64,000 nt of DNA from Flavobacterium cupriresistens (lineage in GTDB: Bacteria > Bacteroidota > Bacteroidia > Flavobacteriales > Flavobacteriaceae): positions 5,208,001-5,272,000 of the forward strand of contig NZ_CP087134.1 in assembly GCF_020911925.1 (NCBI RefSeq), given 5' to 3'. The position numbers and the translations under genes were made by a program. Under the pieces are notes generated by a model. That model did no database searches and was not told the DNA's origin. It worked only from the letters and a program-made list of their open reading frames with translations. Every line of letters starts with the position of its first letter. Positions within the stretch are counted from its first letter, which is position 1. Of the stretch, positions 45,275 through 54,193 are shown piece by piece.

Positions 45275-47347
45275 ATGAAAGTAGTAATAGCAGAGAAACC
45301 CAGTGTGGCTCGTGAAATTGCATCGATATTAGGTGCAACACAAAAAGAGGATGGCTTCTTAATTGGAAATGGCTATTATGTTACATGGGCTTTAGGGCAT
45401 TTGGTCGGATTAGCTATGCCAGACGATTATGGAATTTCAGGATTTCAAAAAGAATCCCTACCCATTCTACCTGATCCCTTTTTATTAAAAATACGCAAAG
45501 TAAAAAAAGAAAAAGGTTATGTTATCGATATAGGTGCCTCAAAGCAATTAAAAATCATCGAACAAGTCGTAAAGAAATGTGACAGTATTATTGTAGCCAC
45601 AGACGCCGGTCGTGAAGGAGAATTGATCTTTCGTTATATTTATGAATACTTAAACTGTAAAAAGCCTTTTCTGCGTTTATGGATTAGTTCCTTGACTGAA
45701 AAGGCTATAAAACAAGGATTTGAAAATCTAAAATCAGGTAGCGATTTTGATAGCCTCTATCAAGCTGCACAAGCAAGAAGCCGTGCTGACTGGTTGGTAG
45801 GCATTAATGCATCGCAGGCGCTTACTATTGCAGCGGGAAGCAGTATTTATACTTTGGGAAGAGTACAAACACCAACATTAGCATTAATCTGTCAACGGTA
45901 TCTGGAAAACAAAAATTTTGCAATTCAGAGGTACTGGCAACTACAATTGGCTCATCAAAAAGATTTTATTAATTTTAAAAGTCTTTCTAAAAATAAATGG
46001 AATGATAAGAAACAAGCTGAAGCGGTTTTAAAATCCATTGAGCGAAGTAAAACAACTATTGTTTCTTCCATAGAAAGCAAAACTATAACCGAGCAACCAC
46101 CTCTACTCTTTGATCTGACAGGTTTGCAAAAAGAAGCAAATAAAAAACTAAACCTTTCGGCAGATGAAACCCTTTCTATTGCTCAAAGTCTTTATGAAAA
46201 AAAGTTCATAACGTATCCAAGAACTGGAAGCAAATATATTCCAGAAGATATTTGGACTGAAATTCCGAACTTAATAAGAATATTGAAAACGAATGCTTCT
46301 TATAAAGAAATTATATCTACAATAAAATTAGGACGGTTGAACAAACGTATTGTCAATGACCTAAAAGTAACGGATCATTATGGATTACTTATCACCGATA
46401 AAATACCGTCAGCATTATCCGCAAAAGAAAATGCTATCTACAATATGATTGCATTACGTTTATTAGAATCGGTTTCCGAAGCTAGCGTGAAAGAAATAAC
46501 AGATATAACAATACAGGTTTTACATTATGATTTCTCCGTTAAAGGTTTTAAAGTTTTGCAAACTGGATGGCGAAACATTAAAGGTAGTTTTTTAAATGAG
46601 GACAGTGAATATCTTCAGGATCTGCCCGAACTAAAAATTGGAGATGAACTGAAAATTAAAGATGTAACTGTTTTAGAAAAGAAAACTAATCCGCCAGTTT
46701 TATATACAGAAGCAGGACTTCTATCAGCTATGGAATCAGCTGGAAAGAAAATTGAAAGCGAAGAAGAAAAAAAGGCTATAATAAGTATTGGCATAGGTAC
46801 ACCAGCAACTAGAGCATCAATTATAGAGATCCTTTTTGCCAGAGATTATATTCAAAGAAAGAATAAATCCCTTATACCAACAGAAAAGGGATTACAGGTT
46901 TATGAGCTGGTCAAGGATAAAATGATTGCCAATGTTGCTATGACTGGTCAATGGGAAGTGGCTTTGCAAAAAATAGAAAATAATCAAGAGCAAGCCGGAA
47001 CGTTCCAAAAAAAAATTGAGGATTATGTAGTTTCAATAACTCAAGAACTTCTTAATACTTCCATAGCAATTGAAAATTTACCCGCTCTTATTTGTCCTAA
47101 ATGTAGAAGTCATCAATTGCTCATCAAAGATATCCTTGTCAAATGCCCTGATGAAACTTGCAAATGGGTTCAATTCCGCAATGTTTGTGGAGTTCAGTTG
47201 AGTATAGATGATGTAGCTAATTTAATCAATAAAGGAAAAACCTCTCTTATCAAAGGAATGGAGAGTAAGTCTGGAAAGAAATTCAATGCTTATATCGTGC
47301 TTACTACGGATGGAAAAACTGTTTTTGAGTTTGAAAGAAACAAATAG
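45275..47347 (+). CDS. topB: DNA topoisomerase III of a conjugative element
   Basis: Type IA topoisomerase that passes single strands through a transient break. The Toprim domain (MKVVIAEKPSVAREIASILG, with 'VATDAGREGELIFRYIYEY' near 108) and the active-site Tyr314 in KFITYPRTGSKYI are intact. At 690 residues it ends in a Cys-containing zinc-ribbon-like segment (CPKCRSHQ...CPDETC, near 609-635) and a DUF3945-like end repeat. In CTnDOT the equivalent gene (exc) is in the excision operon. Starts 19 bp after the DUF gene. Confidence 0.93.
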   Translation: MKVVIAEKPSVAREIASILGATQKEDGFLIGNGYYVTWALGHLVGLAMPDDYGISGFQKESLPILPDPFLLKIRKVKKEKGYVIDIGASKQLKIIEQVVKKCDSIIVATDAGREGELIFRYIYEYLNCKKPFLRLWISSLTEKAIKQGFENLKSGSDFDSLYQAAQARSRADWLVGINASQALTIAAGSSIYTLGRVQTPTLALICQRYLENKNFAIQRYWQLQLAHQKDFINFKSLSKNKWNDKKQAEAVLKSIERSKTTIVSSIESKTITEQPPLLFDLTGLQKEANKKLNLSADETLSIAQSLYEKKFITYPRTGSKYIPEDIWTEIPNLIRILKTNASYKEIISTIKLGRLNKRIVNDLKVTDHYGLLITDKIPSALSAKENAIYNMIALRLLESVSEASVKEITDITIQVLHYDFSVKGFKVLQTGWRNIKGSFLNEDSEYLQDLPELKIGDELKIKDVTVLEKKTNPPVLYTEAGLLSAMESAGKKIESEEEKKAIISIGIGTPATRASIIEILFARDYIQRKNKSLIPTEKGLQVYELVKDKMIANVAMTGQWEVALQKIENNQEQAGTFQKKIEDYVVSITQELLNTSIAIENLPALICPKCRSHQLLIKDILVKCPDETCKWVQFRNVCGVQLSIDDVANLINKGKTSLIKGMESKSGKKFNAYIVLTTDGKTVFEFERNK

Positions 47348-47582
47348 TCTCTCGGATCTATTAGAATTTTGTCCATTGATTAGAACTAAATATACTTTAC
47401 ACAAGCTCATAGAAATGTAAATAAATACTTAATTAAAAATTAACAATTTATGAGGAAAAACCATACCGACTATTAAGGAATTATCTAGAATATTGCATTC
47501 TATTTTAGTAAGAAATATACATGTAAAAAAACTAAGAAATTAGAGCCAATAAAGAGGTGTGATATCTAAAAAATCATCGAAT
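47348..47582. other. Intergenic gap after topB
   Basis: 235 bp of AT-rich sequence in which I see no gene, hairpin or clear promoter box. Confidence 0.4.
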
Positions 47583-48170
47583 ATGAAAAACATTTTTACG
47601 ATAATTTATTTTGTTTTTACATTTTTATTGTTCACTTCATGCAAGACTTCACGCCCATATACTGAAGACATGAAAATTGAATTAAAAAGAATGTTCGATA
47701 AGGATCAAGAGCTATTAACTTTTGACGAGAAAAGATATAATGATAAAAAATATATGGATTCTATGAATGTTGAAGGAGAAAAAGTGATCAGAAAAAATTG
47801 TGAGGTTGCTAAGAAATATTTTAAAAAATATTCTTTTCCAGGTTTAAAAGAAAATGGCAAGGAAGCCGCAATGAATTTCTGGCTAATTGTTCAGCATTCA
47901 GACCATGATGTCGTTTTTCAGGAGAAAGTTTTAAAAGCCATGAAAAAGGAATATAAGAATAAGAATATAAGCCCTAGAAATTATGCTTATTTATATGATA
48001 GGGTAGCAAAAAATAAAGGAGATAAACAATTGTATGCCACACAAATTGATTGGAGCAGTGGAAAGCCTTTACCACTCCCATTAAAATATCCTGAAAAGGT
48101 GGAAGAATTAAGAAAAGAAAAAGGGTTAGAGCCATTAAAAGAATATCTAGACTCGTTTTTAAATAAATAA
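47583..48170 (+). CDS. DUF6624-like lipoprotein
   Basis: 195 residues from the ATG at 47583 (an upstream ATG at 47559 would precede the signal). Lipobox 'FTFLLFTSC' (Cys20). The second half has 'MNFWLIVQHSDHDVVFQEKVLKAMK' and 'SPRNYAYLYDRVAKNKGDKQLYATQI', the pattern of the DUF6624 family: helical, with a conserved W...Q.SD...Q. It lies 45 bp before the double-glycine peptide gene, so it may be part of that operon. Role unknown. Confidence 0.72.
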   Translation: MKNIFTIIYFVFTFLLFTSCKTSRPYTEDMKIELKRMFDKDQELLTFDEKRYNDKKYMDSMNVEGEKVIRKNCEVAKKYFKKYSFPGLKENGKEAAMNFWLIVQHSDHDVVFQEKVLKAMKKEYKNKNISPRNYAYLYDRVAKNKGDKQLYATQIDWSSGKPLPLPLKYPEKVEELRKEKGLEPLKEYLDSFLNK

Positions 48171-48215
48171 TTAACAAGGGTTGTTAATTTACTAATCATC
48201 AAAAAAAACAAAAAG

Positions 48216-48398
48216 ATGAAAAAATTAAATGCATTAAACCTAGGAAAAGGTTTAAACAGAGAAGAAATGAGAGCTATTTCGGGAGGAATTGATTTTGAAA
48301 GTGGTGGTTATTGTACCTGCGGTACAAAGCCAGCTGTACTTACACGTTGTGGCTGCGTTGCTTTCTGTAATGATAGCTGTAAAGACAAAGTTGACTAA
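48216..48398 (+). CDS. Double-glycine-leader peptide with six cysteines (bacteriocin-like/RiPP precursor)
   Basis: 60 residues. The leader MKKLNALNLGKGLNREEMRAISGG ends in a double-glycine site, the 'LxREEMxxIxGG' form known from Bacteroidetes natural-product precursors. The predicted core of about 36 residues (IDFESGGYCTCG...) contains six Cys spaced C-x-C-x9-C-x-C-x3-C-x3-C, enough for three disulfides. There is no hydrophobic export signal of the Sec type, so export would need a C39-type transporter. The two genes after it encode a thioredoxin and a VKOR-thioredoxin fusion, fitting disulfide formation. The activity (antimicrobial, signal or other) is not known. Confidence 0.82.
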   Translation: MKKLNALNLGKGLNREEMRAISGGIDFESGGYCTCGTKPAVLTRCGCVAFCNDSCKDKVD

Positions 48399-48408
48399 GA
48401 GTTTATTA

Positions 48409-48439
48409 ATTGGAGCTGAAAGTATCAGCTCCAATTTTT
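48409..48439 (+). terminator. Hairpin between the peptide gene and the maturation genes
   Basis: Perfect 11-bp stem (ATTGGAGCTGA with TCAGCTCCAAT), 5-nt loop and T-run. It should end most transcripts just after the peptide gene and let a minority read on, giving more peptide than enzyme. Confidence 0.8.
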
Positions 48440-48516
48440 AATCCGTTTAAAAAAACAATAAAGGTTCTCAAATAGAATTTGATAGTTATTAATTATATTT
48501 AAGTAAAAAATAAAGC

Positions 48517-50085
48517 ATGAAAAATATTTTATTATTAGTTCTATTTTTATCAGCTCATTTATGTTGTTCGCAATCTAAACAGGTTACTATTATTGGCAAT
48601 ATGCCACAACAATATGGAGGCGAATATCTAAGTTTTTCTAAGCCTATAGGAAAATATACCACAGAATCATCTTATATTAATAGTAAAGATAATGCAGTAA
48701 TTATAAACGATAAATTCATAAAAACTTTAGATATTGCAGTACCAGGGATTATTTATGTTTATGAAAAACCTTTCAATGGAATTATTAGTACTCGTTTTTT
48801 TGCAGAACCAGGAGACACTATAATCTTAGAAAGACAAAATGGAGAAATTATTTTTAAAGGAAAGAATGCAATCGTAAATAAAATGTATAGTGATGTCAAA
48901 TTAGGGCACGTAGCATTTAATGATGAAGTCTATGATATTTTTAAAAATACTAATGATGCAGATAAAATACTATCGAAAATAAATAATAAAGAAAAAATAT
49001 ATTTACAGCATTACAATGAACTTTTCTTAAAAAAACAAATTTCAAAATCTTGTTTAGAATATACTAAAGTATTAATGGAACAGTCTATAGATGGTCTAGC
49101 ACTGGGTATTGCAAGGGATGAAGAATTTAGAAAAGAGCAAAAGATGCTAATTACAAAAGAAGGAGCCAATAAAATTGTTGATTATATTGTTTTAAAATAT
49201 ATCCCCTATAAAGAAGAAAACTTGAGATCACTTTTCTTTTTGGGTCTAATGAAAAAAAGCGCTTCCTATTTAGAAAAACAATCTTTAAAAGAAAATAAAA
49301 AAATTACCAGATTTTGGAACCAATTTGACACTATATTTAAATCTGAAACAAAAAACTTAGGAGTTATTGATTATTTAGAATCAGATGATTATAAAGAAAC
49401 TGCAATAGGACAATATTTTCTTAGCTTAATAAAAAACTATGACAACGAGAAATCAATAAAATATAAAGATTTAATTATGGTTTATAAAGCTTTTGTTGAA
49501 AAATTTCCGAATAGTCCTTACATTATACCACTTTCTGAAAGCATCATGAACGCCGCTTTAGATAATTTAAGTACTAGTGCAACCAATGTTGCAAAATCAG
49601 AACCAAACACAGCATTAGGAAATCTTGCCATCTATGGCACAACATTAGAAACAGTGGGTACAGCACCTTTTGCGCAACCCAATCAATCATTAGCTGATGT
49701 CCTTGCTGAAAAATTCCCTACCCAAGATTTGTTTGTTGATTTATGGGCTACTTGGTGTGGGCCTTGTCTTATGCAATTCCCATACAATAAAGATTTGCAT
49801 TCTTTTTTGGAAACCAAGAATATAAAAACACTATACGTTTCACAAGATAAAGAAGAAGATATAACAAAATGGCAAAAATACATACAGGACTATAATCTTA
49901 CTGGTTACCATTTTTTAGCAGATAAAGCCTATGTGGAAAAGTTCATCAATCCGTTAACCGCGTATATTCCAAGGTATTTTATATATGATTCCAAAACTAA
50001 AAAACTTAAGCCATTAGAAGGCTACCCAAAAGAAAAAGAAAAATTTTATACTCAAATAGCCAAAGCTTTACCAACAAAACAATAA
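48517..50085 (+). CDS. TlpA-like thioredoxin-domain protein
   Basis: 522 residues with a signal peptide (MKNILLLVLFLSAHLCCSQ; the CC could also serve as a lipobox). A beta-rich N-terminal part of about 100 residues and a helical middle (about 130-330) precede a C-terminal thioredoxin fold. The redox motif is WCGPC with Cys414 and Cys417 in DLWATWCGPCLMQFPY. A cis-Pro-like 'TAYIPRYFI' is near 485. This architecture (N-terminal DUF4369-like, then TlpA/AhpC) is typical of Bacteroidetes periplasmic redox proteins. It ends 7 bp before the VKOR-fusion gene, so both act on the same substrate, probably the Cys-rich peptide. Confidence 0.85.
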   Translation: MKNILLLVLFLSAHLCCSQSKQVTIIGNMPQQYGGEYLSFSKPIGKYTTESSYINSKDNAVIINDKFIKTLDIAVPGIIYVYEKPFNGIISTRFFAEPGDTIILERQNGEIIFKGKNAIVNKMYSDVKLGHVAFNDEVYDIFKNTNDADKILSKINNKEKIYLQHYNELFLKKQISKSCLEYTKVLMEQSIDGLALGIARDEEFRKEQKMLITKEGANKIVDYIVLKYIPYKEENLRSLFFLGLMKKSASYLEKQSLKENKKITRFWNQFDTIFKSETKNLGVIDYLESDDYKETAIGQYFLSLIKNYDNEKSIKYKDLIMVYKAFVEKFPNSPYIIPLSESIMNAALDNLSTSATNVAKSEPNTALGNLAIYGTTLETVGTAPFAQPNQSLADVLAEKFPTQDLFVDLWATWCGPCLMQFPYNKDLHSFLETKNIKTLYVSQDKEEDITKWQKYIQDYNLTGYHFLADKAYVEKFINPLTAYIPRYFIYDSKTKKLKPLEGYPKEKEKFYTQIAKALPTKQ

Positions 50086-50092
50086 CAAATAA

Positions 50093-51670
50093 ATGTCCGA
50101 AAATTTCTCCTTTCTTTTTCATTATTTGAAAAAGGAAAACATAACTATAGATGAAAGAGAATTTACTTTTCAAGTTCAATCACATTCTGATTATCCTTCT
50201 TTACTAGCAGTAAGCGACACTTTAAGTTTTTTTAATATCAACAATCTGGCAACTAGAATAGAAAATGAAGATTTAGAACATTTGCCTGATAATTTTACAG
50301 CTTTGATTAGTGATGAAAATAAAAATCCCTTTTTAGCATTTGTAGAACGTAACCAAAGTGATTTTCGATATACTCAAGATGCAAAGTCTGTGCAAATTAG
50401 TAAAGGAGCATTTTCAGAACGGTTTCAAAACATTGTTTTATTAGCTGAAAAAGAAGAAAACGAATTAAAAATAAACAATAGTAAAAAAGTATTGATTTTT
50501 GGTTCAATTCTTTTAGGGATTGTTTATTTTTCATCAATTTTTATAACAGGTTTTTCATTACTCCAACTTTTGATTGTTCTTTTTGCGTCCATGGGAGTTT
50601 ATTTGTCTATTGAGGCAATTTCTCATGAATTTGGTATAAAAACTAAATTTTCGGAAGCGGTTTGCACCATTACTACTAGTGCTGATTGCGGTGAAGTCAT
50701 TAATTCTAAAAAATCCAAATACTTTGAATGGATTAGCTTTAGCGACTTTAGTATTGCTTTTTTTGGTTCTCAATTATTAGCGTTGCTTTTCTTTACGATT
50801 TCCAACCAATTAGAAAGTTTTTATGCTATAACCACCCTGCTGTTGTTATCAGCAGTTCCAATTACTATTCTGTCTATTTATCAGCAGTGGTTTGTAGTCA
50901 AAAAATGGTGTCCAATCTGTATGACAATAATAGTCTTGATTTATGCAGAATTAATAAGCCTTTTGGTGTTTAATTCATTTCATTTAATTGTGAATTTACT
51001 AGTCGTAAATTATTTTGCCTTGTCGTTAATAGCTTCTTATTTATTGACTGTTTATATCAAACAGATTATAAAAAAGAACTTTGAATTGGAAGATAATGTA
51101 ACTGAAGGTAATCGATTTAAAAGAAAATATTCATTGTTCAAAATGGCATTATTAGATTCAAGAACTATAGAAAGTAAAGACAATACTTCAAATAGCATAG
51201 TACTTGGAAATCCCGAAGCCAGACTAAAAATAACAGTAGTTTCGAGTCCCTTTTGTGGTCATTGCAAAAATGCTCATGAAATTATTGATGAAATTTTAAA
51301 GAGATATAATGATAAAGTTTCAATTACTATTCAATTCAATTATAATCCTAAGTTTTCAGATGAAAAAAGTTTAATTGTACATCAAAAATTAATTCGTCTT
51401 TTTTTAGAAAAAGGTCAAGATGCTTTTGTAAAAGCGTTACATATTTGGTTTGAAGAAAAAAACATAGATAAATTAGATTCTCCAGATACGTCAGTTTGTA
51501 GCGATTTAAAAATAGATGAATTACTTCATGAACAATTTCAATGGAACCAAGAGAATAAATTAACGTTTACACCTGCAATAATAATAAATGGCTACCTTTT
51601 TCCAAAGCAATATGATAGGAATGATTTAATCTACTTTATTAATGATTTGGAAGATGATGATGAATTTTAA
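50093..51670 (+). CDS. C39-like/VKOR/thioredoxin fusion protein
   Basis: 525 residues in three parts. Residues 1-115 resemble a C39 peptidase-like domain ('QVQSHSDYPSLLAVSDTLSFFNINNLATRI'), but no Cys is present at the catalytic site. About 128-335 are a membrane VKOR domain with loop cysteines Cys191 and Cys199 (AVCTITTSADCGEVINSK) and the WCPIC pair Cys273/Cys276. About 370-525 are a thioredoxin/DsbA-like domain with CGHC (Cys388, Cys391). VKOR with a fused thioredoxin makes disulfides in exported proteins using quinone. A dead C39-like domain could hold the GG leader. It follows the thioredoxin gene in one operon. Confidence 0.85.
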   Translation: MSENFSFLFHYLKKENITIDEREFTFQVQSHSDYPSLLAVSDTLSFFNINNLATRIENEDLEHLPDNFTALISDENKNPFLAFVERNQSDFRYTQDAKSVQISKGAFSERFQNIVLLAEKEENELKINNSKKVLIFGSILLGIVYFSSIFITGFSLLQLLIVLFASMGVYLSIEAISHEFGIKTKFSEAVCTITTSADCGEVINSKKSKYFEWISFSDFSIAFFGSQLLALLFFTISNQLESFYAITTLLLLSAVPITILSIYQQWFVVKKWCPICMTIIVLIYAELISLLVFNSFHLIVNLLVVNYFALSLIASYLLTVYIKQIIKKNFELEDNVTEGNRFKRKYSLFKMALLDSRTIESKDNTSNSIVLGNPEARLKITVVSSPFCGHCKNAHEIIDEILKRYNDKVSITIQFNYNPKFSDEKSLIVHQKLIRLFLEKGQDAFVKALHIWFEEKNIDKLDSPDTSVCSDLKIDELLHEQFQWNQENKLTFTPAIIINGYLFPKQYDRNDLIYFINDLEDDDEF

Positions 51671-51691
51671 AATTCGATATTTTAAAGATCT

Positions 51692-52243
51692 TTATTTTTG
51701 GATCATTAGGAATCCTATAAATGCAATTAAAAACATTGAAATTATTAGATATAACTTTGATAAATAGAAAGCATTCATTCTTTCATCATTTACTTTTCGA
51801 TTATTTGTAGAACAGTCTATGTAATGTTTAATTAAATGCTTATCAAATTCAATTTTAATATTTCTGAATGTTTTCTTCTTTACTTTATTGCATTTGTTTT
51901 TACAATCTATTGCTATCTGTGTTTCTATTTTTTGTAAATCACTAGAAATGGGTAAATATTTATATTTGGAAAAACCATTTAGATACATCTTTATTAAGAA
52001 GATGATAGATGCAGTTACAATTCCTGCCAAGACTGCAAAAAGCACCCCAATTGCAGCTTGGATATATACGTTAGTAGATTGATGATGATTGTAATTCTTC
52101 TGAAATAAAAATAGTGCTACACCAATTAAAACAATAATTAAATTTGTAGTGAGATTTGCATGCGAATCAATTTCATTTTTTGCTTTAAGCTCATCTGTGT
52201 GAATTTGTTTGTATAATTCAATGTTAATTAAGGTTTCTTCCAT
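51692..52243 (-). CDS. Membrane protein of unknown function, three to four helices
   Basis: 183 residues with hydrophobic segments near 32-45 (TTNLIIVLIGVALFLF), 62-92 and 160-180 (KLYLIISMFLIAFIGFLMI). The layout, with a cytoplasmic charged loop of about 70 residues between the membrane parts, resembles the SLATT/Pycsar-type small membrane effectors found near signalling and defence genes, but I see no firm family motif. It converges with the VKOR operon (stops 21 bp apart). Confidence 0.5.
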   Translation of the reverse strand: MEETLINIELYKQIHTDELKAKNEIDSHANLTTNLIIVLIGVALFLFQKNYNHHQSTNVYIQAAIGVLFAVLAGIVTASIIFLIKMYLNGFSKYKYLPISSDLQKIETQIAIDCKNKCNKVKKKTFRNIKIEFDKHLIKHYIDCSTNNRKVNDERMNAFYLSKLYLIISMFLIAFIGFLMIQK

Positions 52244-52327
52244 TTTTTGTATTTAATTTTAATAAAATCAAATATAGTATTTGAAAAGCTAAATACTCAG
52301 ATCTTTTGCGACGCTTCTTAATTGATG

Positions 52328-52954
52328 TTACTTTGCATTATTTATTAACATTAAATTTATTTGTTCAGGTGTAAAAATGTCAAGAAGTGCTTTATGGAGT
52401 CTATCTCCGGATTTTTGAATTTTTGGTATTAAACATTCTATTATGAACAAGACTAATTCTTTTATTTCTAGTAAAGTTTGTACTGGAAATGTAGCTTGTT
52501 TGTAGCGTTTAAATCTGATTTGATTTTGTTCACCTTCTGGATTTTTATCCATAAGCATAAACGAAATGGCTATTTCATTTTCTGTATCACCTCTGTGTGC
52601 AATAAAATGATGTCTCATCTTCATTAACTCATTATGAGTTTTTAAATGCTTGGGTTGCTCCTTGAACAAATCTTTCGCTTCTAATTTTGCAGACTTATAA
52701 TGGCTCGCATCTGTATAGCATTTGCCGTATAAAGTTATAATACCATATGTTAAGGAGGACTTTAGGATAGTAGAATGTCCCTTAAATGTCAATTCTTCAA
52801 TATATTGAAGCAAAATATCTAAATCTTGTTTCATTGCACAATATGCTATAAAATTTCTTGAAAGAAATCCTGGAATAGCGTACATAAAATATTTCTCTGA
52901 ATATTCTTCTTGTACATTTAGAATAAGTTCTTTTAAACGTTTATCTCTCGTCAT
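52328..52954 (-). CDS. Helical protein with HEPN-like Rx5H motif
   Basis: 208 residues, all helical, no signal peptide. Residues 111-123 read MKMRHHFIAHRGD, giving Arg114 and His120 in the R-x4-6-H pattern of HEPN RNase-like proteins. The 'RNxFIAH' form is common in proteins of toxin/defence and nucleotide-related systems. The resemblance is motif-level only and a non-catalytic role is possible. It is one gene in a run of minus-strand orphans. Confidence 0.45.
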   Translation of the reverse strand: MTRDKRLKELILNVQEEYSEKYFMYAIPGFLSRNFIAYCAMKQDLDILLQYIEELTFKGHSTILKSSLTYGIITLYGKCYTDASHYKSAKLEAKDLFKEQPKHLKTHNELMKMRHHFIAHRGDTENEIAISFMLMDKNPEGEQNQIRFKRYKQATFPVQTLLEIKELVLFIIECLIPKIQKSGDRLHKALLDIFTPEQINLMLINNAK

Positions 52955-52975
52955 AATATCTGTTCTAATCCCAAC

Positions 52976-53107
52976 TAAAGTTCTGAGACTTTGCTAACTG
53001 GTGCCTAAGTGAACTAATGGTTTCTGCTAAAATAAGATTTTCTGCAGGAAAATAGACAATCGCCTTAAGCAAACCAGCTATTGCACGAATCAGTTGTGCA
53101 ATAGGTA
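52976..53107 (-). repeat. attC-like imperfect palindrome, site 3
   Basis: Between two minus-strand genes. It contains a 9-bp stem CTATTGCAC / GTGCAATAG (53079-53105). The direct-repeat word TGCTAAAATAAGATTTTCTGC at 53025-53045 matches 17 of 21 bases of a word at 54111-54131. GTTGTGC at 53093-53099 is shared with the site at 55930-56064. On the minus strand the far end reads AGTTGGGATT, close to the GTTRRRY core of integron cassettes. Confidence 0.4.
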
Positions 53108-53126
53108 TTGTGGTTAAACCCATTTT

Positions 53127-54011
53127 TTAGTCTATTCCAAGTCTTTTATGTATATCATGCCATTCTTTTCCAAATTGAATACTTTCTAATGCGGCTTTTC
53201 GTTGTTCTTCAGGTAAACATTCAATGCAGGTCAGATATTGAAGCCCTTTATAATGTTGTTTACATTTTGGACATAATTCCATTTTTTTAATATCAAAATG
53301 ATATGCACATTTTTTACAAGCAGTTATTGAATCTTCAAATGAAAGATATTTAATACAATCATTTAGATGAAGTAAAAATGCCTCTTTCTCAATCGTTTCA
53401 GAATCTTTATTTTTTACACGTTCTCTTTGCTGCCAATACTTAACACTTGATAGATTATGCTCATTTCTCCATTTATCTTTTGAAACAAAACACTTATCTC
53501 GAACCTCGTATGCCTCGTCATTTTCAAAAAAAATAGAAATGAGTTCATCTACCGATTTATAAATTGCTTTGTCAAATTCGTGCTTACAATCTGCACAGCG
53601 ATATTTTGGGATTTTCCTCACTCTTTCGCTTGGATTTTTGCCTTTACAGTTTGGACATAATGGAACGGGCAGATAATCATATTTTCTTAATAAATAATTA
53701 ATAAATTCAGATTTATTAATTTCTGCATTAGTGTCTATGTAATCTTTAGTATACTCTCTTGTTATTTCTCTAAGATAGTCGGAGTATTTTCTTGGATGAG
53801 AAAAATGCTGTATCGTTAATATCTCTCTACTACTGCATATTTCACATTTTTCCTTAATAAATTTAGACCTTCTTTCTTTCCAATCTTTTGTATTCCAAGA
53901 TCGTTGTCCTTCTTTCGAATCATTCCAATATTGTACTTTTGCGAGTTCTAATCCAATTTCGCCCCTCGTTAGCTTGTTTCTTAGTTCTATGAGTTCGTTA
54001 TATGTCAACAT
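53127..54011 (-). CDS. Multi-zinc-ribbon, HNH-like protein
   Basis: 294 residues with several CxxC knuckles: CEICSSREILTIQHFSHP (Cys56, Cys59, His69, His72), LCPNCKGKN and YRCADCKHEF (119-142), then ACKKCAYHF, CPKCKQHY and CIEC near 236-280. The first cluster, C-x2-C...H-x2-H followed by charged residues, recalls HNH endonuclease zinc folds, but the catalytic His/Asn pair cannot be pinned down. Function unknown. Neighbouring genes on both sides are also orphans, separated by palindromic spacers. Confidence 0.5.
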   Translation of the reverse strand: MLTYNELIELRNKLTRGEIGLELAKVQYWNDSKEGQRSWNTKDWKERRSKFIKEKCEICSSREILTIQHFSHPRKYSDYLREITREYTKDYIDTNAEINKSEFINYLLRKYDYLPVPLCPNCKGKNPSERVRKIPKYRCADCKHEFDKAIYKSVDELISIFFENDEAYEVRDKCFVSKDKWRNEHNLSSVKYWQQRERVKNKDSETIEKEAFLLHLNDCIKYLSFEDSITACKKCAYHFDIKKMELCPKCKQHYKGLQYLTCIECLPEEQRKAALESIQFGKEWHDIHKRLGID

Positions 54012-54044
54012 ATTAATTCTTGACTATTCGTTTATACGATTGTG

Positions 54045-54189
54045 AGTGGAACTTGATGTTAACGTTTCGCTACTTTGCGTCTGTTGCGAGTTTCGTAACT
54101 GTTTATTCTTCGCTAAGATAAGATTTCTTGCGAAAGAAAAACGTCCGGCTTGCAAAAGATTCGCTATAGAACAACGGCTGTTGTATGCT
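54045..54189 (-). repeat. attC-like spacer, site 2
   Basis: About 145 bp between two minus-strand genes. It holds the word at 54111-54131 shared with site 3, and AACGGCTGTTGT at 54173-54184, identical to 56051-56062 of site 1. The palindrome is weaker here. The core near the downstream-gene end is GTTAAC(54058-54063). Confidence 0.4.
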
Positions 54190-54193
54190 GGCC

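Noticed and set aside
47348..52000. C39 ABC exporter for the double-glycine peptide
   Set aside because: No Walker A/ABC signature proteins occur in this stretch; the only C39-like domain has no catalytic Cys.
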